A stretch of 64,000 nt of DNA from Microplitis mediator. Taxonomy: Eukaryota; Arthropoda; Insecta; Hymenoptera; Braconidae. Each line of letters starts with the position of its first letter. The stretch's first letter is position 1. The position numbers and the translations under genes were made by a program. The stretch is taken from the NCBI RefSeq assembly GCF_029852145.1, contig NC_079974.1, positions 13,889,041 through 13,953,040 of the forward strand, in the 5' to 3' direction. Positions 33,601-44,346 of this stretch are shown here, piece by piece. The notes under the pieces were generated by a model. It was given only the letters and a program-made list of their open reading frames with translations, ran no database searches and was not told the origin of the DNA.

Positions 33601-36600
33601 ATATTTTTCCGCTAATTTTTTATTATTTGAAAAATTAGTAATTTTTTTCTGCTAATTTTTTATTTTCCGAAAAATTAGTGATTTTATTCAGCTAATTATT
33701 TATTCTCTCAAAAATTAGGAATTTTTTTCTGCCAATTTTTTATTTTCCGAAAAATTAGTAATTTTTTTCAGCTAATTTTTTATTATTAAAAAAATTAGTA
33801 GTTTTTCTTTGCTAATTATTTATTTTCTGAAAAATTAGAATTATCTTCGACCTGATTGTTTATTATTGGAAAAATTAGTAATTACTCTGAAATAATTTTT
33901 TATTTTCGAATAACTAGTAATTGCTCTGTGAATAATTACTAATTTGCAAAAAAATTAGTTAATAAAAATAGATAATTTTTTTTTTTGCCGATCACTGCTA
34001 TATACGTATACGCGTTCGTGTGTATGCATGTGTTGGGATGATAATTTTCATGATAAAAGACTTGTTAATAAATTTATCTGCCAAAAATAAAACAAACACA
34101 TAATTATTTAGTAGCCACTCCGAATTTTTAACAAATACACGCAAAAATTGAAACACGACTAATTCCTGTGCAGCAGATTCAAGTACACTTGTTGAAATTA
34201 TAAAAAAAAATACCAAGAACTGGGGTTTTGTGAAATTGAGTTTTTGAAAACATACAAATAGAAAAAAAAAACAAACTATTTGCACGAATTAGATGAATAG
34301 TATATTGCACACCAAGGCAGGAAAGTAGAACATTCCAACCCGCGTGCATAATTGCCTACCCGAGCCGAAAGCGAGGGTGGTAAATACGCGGATTGGGACG
34401 TCCTACCTGCTTCCGTGGTATATACTATTGTTATAAAATTTTCACCCCGATGCGCTCATTACTGTATTTTGGCTTGAATAATTAGAGTGTAACTAGCTCG
34501 AGGAAAGTAGAAAATCTAGCAGGGGACGAACAAGCGGATAATTGCTTGTTGGGAACCCGAAAGATAACAGTCGAGGTAGCCTTTTACATAGGATATGGGA
34601 AGAACTTGCATCCCACCACTAATCCGACGTAAGCAGTTGACCAGAGCTGGAAGTCTGGTACCATGGGGGATCCATTCCAAGGTCCACTTCGACCAGAGTC
34701 TCTTTATTTCCTGAGGTGGGAGGAGTGTTTGGGTCCAAATGAGGTCGGACTCGGGGTGGCTGTTGGTGAGGCACCCACATGCGGTGCATGCCTAATGGGT
34801 AAGCTAATGTGAGCTTATGTTCATATTTCGCTTTTATAATATATGGTTGAAATTGATTATATAAATAGGGTTACGTAGCGCGAGTATGCCCAAAAGGGTG
34901 AGGTATCGGCAAACCGAGGTGGGCTTAACGGCCCCGTTACATTAATTAATTGTTATAAAATTGTCTCCGAGCTGTTCTCCATCGTTGATTTGGCTTGAAT
35001 AATTAGAGTGTCTCACAGCTCAGAAAGTAGAAAATCTATCAGAGAATGAACATGCGGATAATAGCTTGTTTGGAACCCGAAAGATAACAAGTGGAGGAAA
35101 CCCTTTACATAGGGTATGGGGAGACGTTGCATCCCACCACTTATCCTAGACAACCATGTTAACCAGCGCTGGGAGACTGGTACCACGGGGGGCCAGTTCC
35201 CAAGCCCACTGTGGCCAGAGTCTTTTTATTTCCTGAGATGGTTGTAGTGTTTGGCCCAAAAGAGGTAGGGCTCGTGGTGGCTGAGGTTAGATATCACGCG
35301 CAATGAGGGTTTTTTATTATACCACCGGTTAATGTCCACCTTAGTTATCACTTGATTATATTTTTCGGTTAAGAGTCTCATCTGGGTTGGAAGATGGGGA
35401 TGACCTCGCTGCGCGCGTATGCCCAAAAGGGCGCAGAAACGGCCTCCGGTTGGCGGAGGTAGACTTCGGTCCCGTTACATTAATAAATTGTTATTAAATT
35501 GTTCTAACCTTCGTTCAAATGAGTTTATTCCTGAGTAAACAATCATTAAGAAGGCTGTGATAAAATGAAAATAAAAGATAGATGCTACTTTCATGATATT
35601 TAAAAATTCTGTGTGACCTTCAATTAGTGTTTAATTGCACTCACATTTTTGAAGAATCAATTCGATAATCACTAAGATATTTTGTGGTGAAACTGGAAAT
35701 TTAAAAATGAAGAGAATACAGTCTAGCCACTTTATAAACCTGCTTACAAGGGAATAGGGGAATATAATTCCAAGTAATCTTGTACCCCCACTTCTGCTCA
35801 GCAGTCGAATGCCGTACTCATATTTCCCCTACTTTACAAGCGTGTGAGTGTGTACATGATTATTTTCATAGGCATGGAGGAGGAATGTCTTCAATAGAAA
35901 TATAAGTCAACGGACTCATAACGCGACTCGACTGTAGTTGTCACTTTGCTATAAATATTTATATTTTTTTTTCCAACACCTGCTTTGAAAGTTCTATTTC
36001 CAAGTGCTGTAAGTCGTGTTGGAAGCGCCAAATATATTCAGCCTTGCTTATACATTTTACTTAACCGCACTTATGCGCTAAATAGCCGTGATTTTGTTTA
36101 ATTTTGCTCGCTGTAACTAACGACGTGATTGTACTTGAAGCGAGTGAAACGCCGCCACACGTTGTGACAACGCATTACTTTTTACTTTCTGTCACTCATG
36201 TGATATTTATCGTATACGATACACAACTTTGTCAGTTTATGATTACTGAAATATAGTATATTACACAACTAGGGCAGTACGATAAGAAATGTCTCAGATC
36301 ATGTGATCTGAGGCTTTCTTATTTACTGTCCAAGGTGTGTATACTATTTTTCTCCTCGATGGAGGCGGAAAGCAGTAACTTCGTTTCGCATAGCAGGACG
36401 AAAGTTGACGCTTTCCACCCGGAAGGGAGAATAGTATATTACACACCTAGGGAAGTAAAGTAAGAAATGTCTCAGATCACATGTAATTGTTGGCCGAGGC
36501 GAAGCCGAGGTCAACAAACATGTGATCTGAGGCTTTCTTATTTACTTCCCGAGGAGTGTATACTATTTTTCTTCTCGACGGAGGCGGAAAGCGGCAACTT

Positions 36601-39600
36601 CGTTTTGCACAGCGAGACGAAAGTTGACGCTTATCGCCCGGAGGTGAGAAAAAAACAAACATTCATAAACTATAAATTATGTTAAGGATTATCATATCCT
36701 TGAAAAATTTGATTTAAAAAAAATTTTAATTTATTACTTCTCGAAAATTAAACTTTCATAGCAGGGTTTACAAAATCCTTCAGATGGACTATAAAAGAAA
36801 ACGGCAATCATGATCATGCCATTCGCCTCAAGGTTATGATACATTGACATGAAGACTCGTGTGGTTGTCACCTAGGGCTCGTAGCGACCGCCACACTGGT
36901 CCTCATTTTAATGCATCATAATCCTTCCCGATGAAAAAGAATTTTTACAATTATATATAGACTATATATAATTATATATAGACTATATGGGGCATTCCAT
37001 GCCAAATCACCGAGGTTTTGACCCGACCCCCTTCGATTTCGCTGAAACTTGTTTATCATTTTTTATCCTATCAAAGACATTTTTCTTAATTTTTTCAGAT
37101 TTTTTTACCCAACCCAAAAAAAGTTACAAATTTTTGAAAAAAACCGCTCTTTTTTTTTAATTGCTATAACTTTCTCACAAATTAATCTTTCGGCACTTTT
37201 GTTTTTTCAAAATTTGTGTTTTTTGAAGTAGTTTTCAGAAAAAAATACGAAAAATTTTTCGGAAGCCACGATATCTGAAATATTTTAGTTTTTTCAATAA
37301 AACCGTCATTTTTTCGAAGTCCGAAACCTTCGATTCTCAATTTTTTTGTCTAAAAAAAAACTTCAACCAAGACAATATTTAACCCCGCTATTACCATTTT
37401 GTGCCGACTTTCCTTTATATTTTTTTTTTTCGATTGAAAATAAAAAAATTTCTAAATTTGGCTTATTTTTCATGACTTTGCGCTGAAGTTTTTTTGGATT
37501 GTTTTTAAAAGCTCAGAAGTTGAATAAAATTAGACAAAAACAACCGTAAAGTGTATTAGGGGCAAGGATTGATTTTTTCGGAAGAAAATTCCCAATTTTT
37601 AAATATAGTGAAACCTAAACCTTTAAATTAATAAATAAATGATAAGCAAATAACTTTGATTAAATAAAATAATTTATAAAACTGATTCATTAGTTAGTTA
37701 TAATCTAAACAAATTTTAAATATAAATATAAATATATCTTTTAATTTTTTGAATTTATTTATTATTAATTTAATCTTAAATTAAATAATAATTTAGATCT
37801 CATTTGTTTATTAATTATTTTCTTCTATTTACGTATCACATTTAAATTATAAAACATCGACTATCTATAATATTTAGATTTTTGGTTATAAATGTATATT
37901 TTATTACAAAAAGCATAAAAAAACAGTTCTCAAAAAATATATCTACATAGTTATGGAGATTCTATTCTGTTAATTTATTAATTACCCGTGGGTCCATATT
38001 TCAACATCACAATTATTCTTTACACTATTTTTTTTATTAAACGTCTGCTAGCAATAATTATACAATATTCAAAAGTTGGCGCGAAAATGGATGTTTAGTT
38101 AGGTTAGACGGTGCCGTGTGAGGTGACGACTACGGAAAGTCGTATAGGGCTCACAGCTATCTAATAGATAGTTACTGGAACGATACGGTATTGTTACCAT
38201 AAGCATACGTATTGTTGTGGTAACGATCTACGAGTTACTATACTTTAGATCGTTCGAGGAGCAATATTTTTTTCTCCGTGTAGCAATATTTTTTTTTTTC
38301 AATATATTATCATATATTAATACGGCAAAAATATAAATATTATTTTATATATTGTACAATATATCACATTATAATATTCATATATTCTATCATATATGTT
38401 TTCACATATAAAGTTTTTTCATGCGGGAGAGCACTCGGCGCGATACCGACATGGTCTAGGCTCGAATCTCAGTTCAGGCTATCAATATTTTTAGATATTG
38501 ATATTGATAGATATTTTCTTCCGAAAAAATCAATCCTTGCCCCTAATACACTTTACGGTTGTTTTTGTCTAATTTTATTCAACTTCTGAGCTTTTAAAAA
38601 CAATCCAAAAAAACTTCAGCGCAAAGTCATGAAAAATAAGCCAAATTTAGAAATTTTCTTATTTTCAATCGAAAAAAAAAATGTAAAGGAAAGTCGGCAC
38701 AAAATGGGAATAGCGGGGTTAAATACTGTCTTGGTTGATGTTTTTTTTGAGACAAATAAATTGAGAATCGAAGGTTTCGGACTTCGAAAAAATAACGGTT
38801 TTATTGAAAAATCTGAAATATTTCATATATCGTGGCTTCCGAAAAATTCTTTGTATTTTTTTCTGAAAACTACATTCAAAAACACAAATTTTGAAAAAAC
38901 AAAAGTGCCGAAAGATTAATTTGTGAGAAAGTTATAGCAATTTAAAAAAAAAAGAGTGGTTTTTTTTTTTTAAATTCGTAACTTTTTTTGGGTTGGGTAA
39001 AAAAATCTGAAAAAATTCAGAAAAATGTCTTTAGTAGGATAAAAAATGATAAAAAAGTTTCAGCGAAATCGCAGGGGGTCGGGTCAAAACCTCGGTGATT
39101 TGGCAGGGATGTCCCATATATAAATTGGATAGAAAAAATGGCCCGATCCAATTGTATACAATTTGTATAAAATTTTATATAATTATATAGACTTGTATAC
39201 ATTTTGTATAGAATTGTATACAATTTTTATACAGTTGTATACAATTGGATCGGGCCATTTTTTGTATATAATTTTATACAATTGTATAAAATCTTTCTTC
39301 ATCGGGTTACGCTCATGATTATCAAATTATTCACTCCTTACATATGTCGCACAAACTACTATAACCACATTAAACTAATTTAGTTCTATTATTTATTACA
39401 ATAATAATACTATCCTTTTAATATGAATATTAATTCTAAACAAAAGTTGAATATCTTATAACTCTATCCAAAAGTTCCTATAGAATCCACTCAAATGGAT
39501 CGAAAACCAATAGACTTGTATTGGTTTCTATGCGTTTCTTAACCTATTTAAGTGGATTCTATGGGGATTTTTTAATAAGGAAATAGATATGAAGACTAAA

Positions 39601-39699
39601 GAAGGTAGAAATGAAGAGTACCAGACACATTTTGTAAAGTGATAAAACAGAGAATGGGAAAAGAAAAAGAACGAAATACGCAGACATACACAGCGAAAG

Positions 39700-39739
<40 letters not shown>

Positions 39740-42700
39740 GGAAGTCACTAGAACGTCAATCCCTCAGAGAACCGTTGGTTAGCTTGCACATTGATCAAAT
39801 GTCTTATGTCTCTTGACAAGTAGTTTCTATAAATCCTGTTACTCCAATGGCAATCTCAAACATTCAATCAAACATATTGGTATAAAAAGAAAAATTATTT
39901 TTTTTTAGCTGTTGGAGTAATTCAAAATACACCGACGTATTTAACGCCATCACAAGAAGATGTAGTCTTAAGTGCAAGCTTATTTAATAATGATAGAACT
40001 CCGTTGGGCTCTAAGAAGAAAATTCAAGATGAATTCGCGAGTAATTTTGAAACGATTCAATCAACATTACAACTTAAAAGTTCTCAGACTCTCGAAAGTT
40101 TCAAACAGGAAAAGGTGGATTCAAATTTTATAGAAACGAATCATGATAGTGGATGGAATAATGTTATTACTGCATCCAAACATATCGATGATATTGATGG
40201 AAACAATATTGAAGTTAAACCAGCAGAATATTTAGAGTAAACAGATATTAAAAATTCCCTGTTTAAAAATATTGATTGAAAAGAATTAAAAGTGATGAAA
40301 TTCAAATTCTTTTCAATAATTTCAATTGATTTCAATTTTTTTGTTTGTATATAGATATACATATATAGATATAATAGATATACAGTTTGCATGGAGTGAC
40401 CGCTTCACAATTTTTTTCAATCAATATTTTTAATCAGGGTTTTCACTATACATTCTTTTTTAATTTTTAAGAGACTAATTTTTATTTATATTCAGTATTA
40501 CACCTACAAAAGAGTCCGATCTTTCGGGGGAAGGCGAGGGGGCTCCGCAAAGACAAGCTGCTATGTCGGAGCCCCATCAGATAACTGGATTAATCCAACA
40601 GCGACAAAGTCGTCAAGAAGTTCCGAGGATTTATAGTAACCGTACATTTTTAGGCATGCAAACTGCTTCTGTAAGAAGTCGTCAGGCCAATCCTGATATT
40701 CAAGACATTATAACCGGCATAGTTAAGCTGCTAAATGGTAATGTTAATGTCGCAGCTAACACTATTCGACCTCACAAACCTGTACAACCTACTAGGTATT
40801 TTAGTTGTTTCTTTTTATAATTAGAATAATAAATTGGTGTATAATTATAATTATCACATTATAAAATATTTTAAAATGTGTAATTAGAATCAATAACAGA
40901 GGACCCCCGAGGATATCAGATTTACCACCATTACCACCGGATTTTGACACTCCAGGAATGAATCCTCCACTTCCAGATCATCCCTATCCATTTGAGAAAC
41001 CGCCAGCTTTGGAGAGGCCATCAATAAATCAACTACCCCCTATTCAAGAAAGACCAACACCTCCAAGGCCTCTTGTAAATGGCATTTCAACATCAGAATC
41101 TGTCGTATCACTGAATAATAGACCTTGGAATCGACCTTTTCAACGACCGGTTAACAATCAACGACCTATTGGATCTCACAAGCCTTTGATACCTGATGGT
41201 GGATATTATTTTGAAAGTGAGAACAACAAAGACACCTTGAAACCAAAAAATATATCGATCAATCAATCAGTTAATGATAAAGACGTTACAACTTCTGAAT
41301 TAGTTACTGAGGAAATTACTATTAAACAGAAACCACCAAAATATCAATCACCGTTAGATCAACATAAAAAAGTAGCCGATAACACTTTGGTACTTGGCTC
41401 TGATCTTCAACCAATTCCAATACCAACTCAACTGGAAAATAATGAAAACCCGGTTGTTTCTTTAGATAATGATAAATTATCCGAACTGATAAATTCATCA
41501 CAAGAAATATCTATTAAATCCGAATCGATAGAATCAAGCACTATTGGTCAATCGGGTATTACAAGAACAACTTTAAAAATTGAAACTAGCACTTCAATTC
41601 AAGTAATTGAACCTACAAGAACAATAATTGAAGTTCAACCATCAATTGTTCCTCTTGAAAATAATTCTGACAATATAAATTCAATGTTTTCAACTTCTAG
41701 TGAGACAAAAACTGTTATTGAACCAAGTAAAGTTTCTACAAACTCTGCTTACAGTAATAACTACCATATTTCTACTCCAACTGATGGTTTATTAACAAAA
41801 GTAACGACAACAAAAACAATTAACATTATTAAAACAACAAGTCAAAGCTCGATGTCGACAACATCTTTCCACAAAAATTCAGGTAGAAGTTTTTTTTTCA
41901 TTTGCGAATATTGTAAGAAATAATATAGTAATATTTTCAAAGTGTTTGTTATATTTCAGCTACTTTAAATCATTATCTATATCGTCCTAGGCCAGGCATA
42001 GTCCTAGATGATACTTTAGACTACACAAAATCACCAGGATTAGCAACACAAAGACCTCATGCGCCTTCACGACATACACCAACAGGTGATATCTTTGATG
42101 TAACTGTTTCAGCCATTCAAGGTGGTCCTGGTGAAAGTGTAAGAGTATCAGTAAATTCTGCAGGCGGTACTGACGTAATTCTTACCAGTGCTGTTGATGG
42201 GCAAAGATTTGTTAGTATCGACGGCAAGAGAACCTATCTAAACTTGTTTGATAATTCTGATGAAAATGTACCAGCTACTAAAGTTCAAATAAATCCGAGT
42301 AGAACACAAATACCACCAATTACTGGTACAGGTTATGCAATACCACAAATTGATACTACGTCTTTAGTTACAACAAGGCCAAATGGATCACTGAAAAGGC
42401 CAATTTTCCATCGTCGACCGACTCAACCACCTGTAAGAATTGATACTTGTATTGTCGGAGACACTAGCACATGTGATGCAAGCCAGCATGAAGCTTGTGC
42501 TACCATTCAAGGTGTTTCTGCTTGTCATTGCAAACCAGGATTTGCCAGATTTAGCCACTCGTTGCCGTGTAAAAGTTAGTCTATATCTTTTAATGAAAAA
42601 TTTATTGCATGAAAATATAAAATTTATAACTCATTGAATTTAACAATATTAATTCTTTAGAGGTAGTTAGTATCGTTGTTTCCATAAGAGTTGACAGAAT

Positions 42701-42788
42701 TTACGAATGGAAACTCGTATGGAGTAAAGATTTTGCTGACAAAGATTCTGAAACTTACCAAACAATTGCTTATGAATCAGGAAGAGCG
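27653..42788 (+). CDS. Secreted or surface protein with EGF-like and partial SEA-like domain (3' exons missing)
   Basis: Six exons with GT-AG borders and matching phases: 27653-27698, 39909-40236, 40496-40795, 40888-41882, 41960-42574 and 42661-42788. Exon 1 encodes a hydrophobic signal peptide (MSVIFLVFFALFQNL); an upstream in-frame ATG at 27599 would add 18 residues. Exons 2-5 encode a long, probably disordered region: Pro-rich in exon 4 (about 40920-41200), then Ser/Thr-rich (about 41500-41880), as in mucin-like ectodomains. Exon 5 ends with a six-cysteine EGF-like module (42448-42572). Exon 6 (VVSIVVSIRVDRIYEW...) looks like the start of a SEA domain, often paired with EGF modules in surface mucins and proteoglycans. 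The frame is open at the last donor site (42789), so more exons lie downstream, possibly beyond the window. I cannot name the gene. It is probably the only host gene here. Confidence 0.8.
29645..30181. mobile_element. 537-bp MITE with TA|CACTGTAAAAA ends and ACACCGGTGT repeats
   Basis: Ends CACTGTAAAAAATCACCGG and, inwards from the right, CACTGTAAAAAGAGCGG, flanked by TA. The interior has many CCGGTGTTAAAA and TAACACCGG units in opposing orientation around an AT-rich centre. Confidence 0.87.
30192..30332. mobile_element. 141-bp near-perfect palindromic MITE
   Basis: Ends C(C/A)CGGAAAAAAATAACTAGG on both sides, flanked by TA. The entire element folds on itself around ATGATTTTTAATGG. It belongs to the TA|CACGGAAA group and lies 8 bp after the previous MITE. 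Confidence 0.92.
30333..30830. other. Intronic sequence without features
   Basis: No repeat structure or frame seen. Confidence 0.5.
31738..32400 (-). pseudogene. hAT transposase, C-terminal remnant
   Basis: Open frame of 220 codons. The last 80 residues or so carry the hAT dimerisation signature: LELYPIVKQVFLKFN, then PSSTPVERLFSYA and a C-terminal helix. The preceding acidic stretch (DDDTFSEEADDFFDF) is typical of the linker before this domain. The BED finger, the N-terminal catalytic part and most of the insertion domain are absent; the sequence upstream on this strand is tandem repeat. It lies inside an element with intact ends, so this is an internally deleted copy. Confidence 0.85.
32405..32880. 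repeat. 182-bp tandem repeat, about 2.6 copies
   Basis: The phrase ATTTCTACTTAAATGATTTT recurs at about 32414, 32595 and 32777 with closely matching sequence between. It lies inside the hAT element directly upstream of the transposase remnant. Confidence 0.9.
33105..33345. repeat. GC-rich hairpin repeat inside the hAT
   Basis: Contains a long hairpin: CAGATCACATGT, a GACCTCGGCTTCGCCTCGG loop region, then ACATGTGATCTG, followed by TAGTATAC-type ends. It is nearly identical, in inverted orientation, to 36429-36655. Confidence 0.85.
34296..34435. repeat. AGTATA-ended GC-rich hairpin element
   Basis: Begins TAGTATATTGCACACCAAGG and ends GTGGTATATACTATTG, with an imperfect inverted interior (CCGAGCCGAAAGCGAGG). 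Same general type as 36248-36655 and 44347-45755. Confidence 0.6.
34429..35500. repeat. 521-bp tandem duplication, two copies and a stub
   Basis: TTGGCTTGAATAATTAGAGTG occurs at about 34470 and 34991. The following 450 bp repeat with moderate divergence (GGAACCCGAAAGATAACA, CATCCCACCACT, GCCCAAAAGGG), and a third copy starts near 35487 (TTGTTATTAAATTGTTC). More GC-rich than its surroundings. No frame is shared by both copies, so I do not call a gene. A non-coding or transposon-tail origin is possible. Confidence 0.75.
35501..36245. other. Intronic sequence without features
   Basis: No clear repeats or frames. Confidence 0.45.
36248..36655. repeat. Two tandem GC-rich hairpin repeats
   Basis: Two related units (about 36248-36428 and 36429-36655). 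Each has an AGTATATTACACA start, an inverted CAGATCACATGT / ACATGTGATCTG (shorter in the first copy), TATACTATTTTTC and a GGAGGCGGAAAGC...GACGAAAGTTGACGCTT tail. The second unit has the extended GGCCGAGGCGAAGCCGAGG stem. Confidence 0.85.
37556..38546. mobile_element. TTAGGGG element inserted at the palindrome centre
   Basis: Inverted ends TTAGGGGCAAGGATTGATTT (about 33 bp, to GAAGAAAAT), flanked by TA at 37554-37555 and 38547-38548. It carries a tRNA-like sequence at 38425-38487 close to its right end. No transposase. The left end matches 14344 onward. Confidence 0.85.
38425..38487 (+). repeat. tRNA-derived (SINE-like) sequence, third copy
   Basis: GGAGAGCACTCGGCGCGATA, then CCGACATGGTCTAGGCTCGA and ATCTCAGTTCAGGCTATC; close to 14590-14662 but lacking the first bases. 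Confidence 0.55.
39699..39738. repeat. GA microsatellite
   Basis: About 20 GA repeats in intron 1, about 170 bp before exon 2. Confidence 0.95.
40257..40439. mobile_element. 183-bp CCCTG MITE forming most of intron 2
   Basis: Ends CCCTGTTTAAAAATATTGAT and, from the right, CCCTGATTAAAAATATTGAT, with no transposase. The host intron is only 259 bp (40237-40495), so the MITE supplies about 70% of it. Same end type as the 150-bp MITE at 2731. Confidence 0.8.
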
Positions 42789-43105
42789 GTAAGATGATTT
42801 TAAGTATTTAAATTTAATCACAATAATTTATTAATGCAATATAATCTTGGTAGGGTGACGATTAATATCGTATACTAGAGCTGTTTTTTAATGGGTAAAC
42901 AATGTTGAGACATGAAAAATTTTTACATTATTGTTTTTAAGTAGACATGATAGAATTTGAAAACGGATTCAATATTACACGGAGAAAAAAATAGCTATTT
43001 TTCTCATTTTCGCATTGACATAAGGAATTTTAATATCTTAATGTATAAGAATTATTCCTATGTTGCAGAGTAAAAATCTTTATGTTCATATAGAATTATT
43101 TCAAT
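42789..43105. other. Start of the last visible intron
   Basis: Begins GTAAGA. A CACGGAGAAAAAAATAGC-type end lies at about 42977 after TA, so another decayed element of that group is present. No exon recognised. Confidence 0.45.
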
Positions 43106-43278
43106 CCCTAGCAGATCCAAATTACGGTAAATTATCGTAGTTTACCGTAATTTACCGCAAATTACCGTAATCAGCGACAAATTACGGTAAGATACCGCAA
43201 TTTACCGCAAAAGTACGTCATTTTACCGCAATTTACGGTAGATTTGCGGTAATTTACCGTAATTTGGATCCACTAGGG
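43106..43278. mobile_element. 173-bp palindromic MITE with TTACCGTAATTT repeats
   Basis: Ends CCCTAGCAGATCCAAATTAC and, from the right, CCCTAGTGGATCCAAATTAC, flanked by AT. The inside consists of TTACCGTAA / TTTACCGCAA units. Confidence 0.88.
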
Positions 43279-44340
43279 ATGTTGACAGAGTAATTACTCT
43301 TACACTATAATTTATTATATTTTTTATAACGACTAAAAAGTCGGTCTCAGGAGAGAGCTCATGGAGCTCGAACCTCTGCTCTAATCTCCAAGCTTAATAA
43401 ACTCGATTAATTTTAAATTAAATCAATTATATTTTGGACTGCCATTAGGCAACTCAAAATTATTACAACTTCAAGGTTATTTTGGGCGCTGCTATCGGCA
43501 GCTCAATAATCCAAATCTATCAACCTAATATTGGGCACTAATACCGGCTGCCCAGGATTCCCCAAATCCCGCATCCTCATACATAATATGAAAATCGGTC
43601 GGGAGCGAACTTTCAATCGCGAAAATTAGCAAATTAATAATCAAAATTGAATAATCGACGACCAGGGCCCACCGGGAGTCTATTGACACTCCAATGAGGC
43701 TCAACTTGAACATTGTAAATAGTTAAAAATAATAATAAATATTTTAATTAAATTGAAAGATTTCCAGTATGTGATTTCCAAAATCACGTAAAGTTCTGAA
43801 AAAATGATATCAAAACTTTCTCATGAATTCACGAAAAGTATGTAACAAAAGCATTTATTTATGTTTATTATGTATTTGTGTTTTTTTCTCTCAAATAAAC
43901 TTATCGCAAATGAACTTATTCCCTAAAAATACTGGGCATTGTTCTTGAATGGCTTACATGCGGAACGTTCATGATCCAGAGCATCTTATGAATTGCACGG
44001 GAAATATTTTCTTTTACACAGAATACCAAAAATACCTATAATATTTAATACTATAGGGGTTTTACTTTGCCAACATAGGAATACTTGCTATGTTCAAATT
44101 TTAAAAAATTCGTATGTTTTTATAAAAAATTTTTCTACGTAGTCGGACGAATAATACCCTCGTACGTAAAAGTATAAAGGAAATAATTTTTCACCATACC
44201 TACCCTGAAAGTTTAAATTTATGCCCTGTTTAGCGGAAAGAAATTCTTACTTTTCTATTATGAGAAAACAAAGCATAAAAATCAGTGCATGCGCCGTTCT
44301 TTCCGCCAAAGAGGCAAAACTTTGAACTTTCAGGTGCAGA
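43279..44340. other. Unassigned stretch
   Basis: Less AT-rich between 43330 and 43720 (GGGCGCTGCTATCGGCAGCTC), with a non-convincing 62-codon frame on the - strand. Otherwise AT-rich. No gene called. Confidence 0.4.
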
Positions 44341-44346
44341 TCTAGT

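Larger units (their letters stand above)
30839..33997. mobile_element. 3.16-kb hAT element with exact 8-bp target duplication
   Basis: Terminal repeats CAGAGATCGGCA and, from the right, CAGTGATCGGCA, with CTATATAC duplicated immediately outside (30831-30838 and 33998-34005). Both are textbook hAT features. Behind each end lie inverted arrays of an AATTTTTCGGAAAATAAATAATTAG-like unit of about 45 bp (about 30890-31260 and 33500-33970). The interior carries a 3'-terminal transposase fragment, a 182-bp tandem repeat and a GC-rich hairpin repeat. It is non-autonomous. Confidence 0.93.
36988..39116. mobile_element. Fold-back element split at its centre by another element
   Basis: Inverted arms of about 567 bp (36988-37553 and 38549-39116). 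Ends are TGGGGCATTCCATGCC and, inwards from the right, TGGGACATCCCTGCC, flanked by TA. The arms would meet at AAAGTG-TA-CACTTT, but a 991-bp element sits exactly there. The 96-codon frame at 38629 is arm sequence in translation. Confidence 0.85.
36927..39306. mobile_element. Outermost element of a three-level nest
   Basis: Ends CCCGATGAAAAAGAATTTTTAC and, from the right, CCCGATGAAGAAAGATTTTATAC. It encloses the fold-back at 36988-39116. The right part also contains a palindrome (about 39133-39261) with GGCCCGATCCAATTGTATAC ends. Confidence 0.6.
27699..39908 (+). other. 12.2-kb first intron loaded with mobile elements
   Basis: Donor GTAAAT after the signal-peptide exon; acceptor TTTTTTTAG before exon 2; phase 1 on both sides (Ala codon split G|CT). 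It holds at least four recognisable DNA elements, the hAT, a 521-bp tandem repeat, GC-rich hairpin repeats and a GA microsatellite. In 28000-29640 and 35500-36245 I see only AT-rich unique sequence. Confidence 0.75.

Noticed and set aside
34998..35426. Protein-coding origin for the 521-bp tandem repeat
   Set aside because: The 66-codon frame on the - strand exists in one copy only; the other copy does not keep it.
38629..38919. 96-codon frame
   Set aside because: Lies in the right arm of the fold-back; the mirror arm carries stops. No family resemblance.
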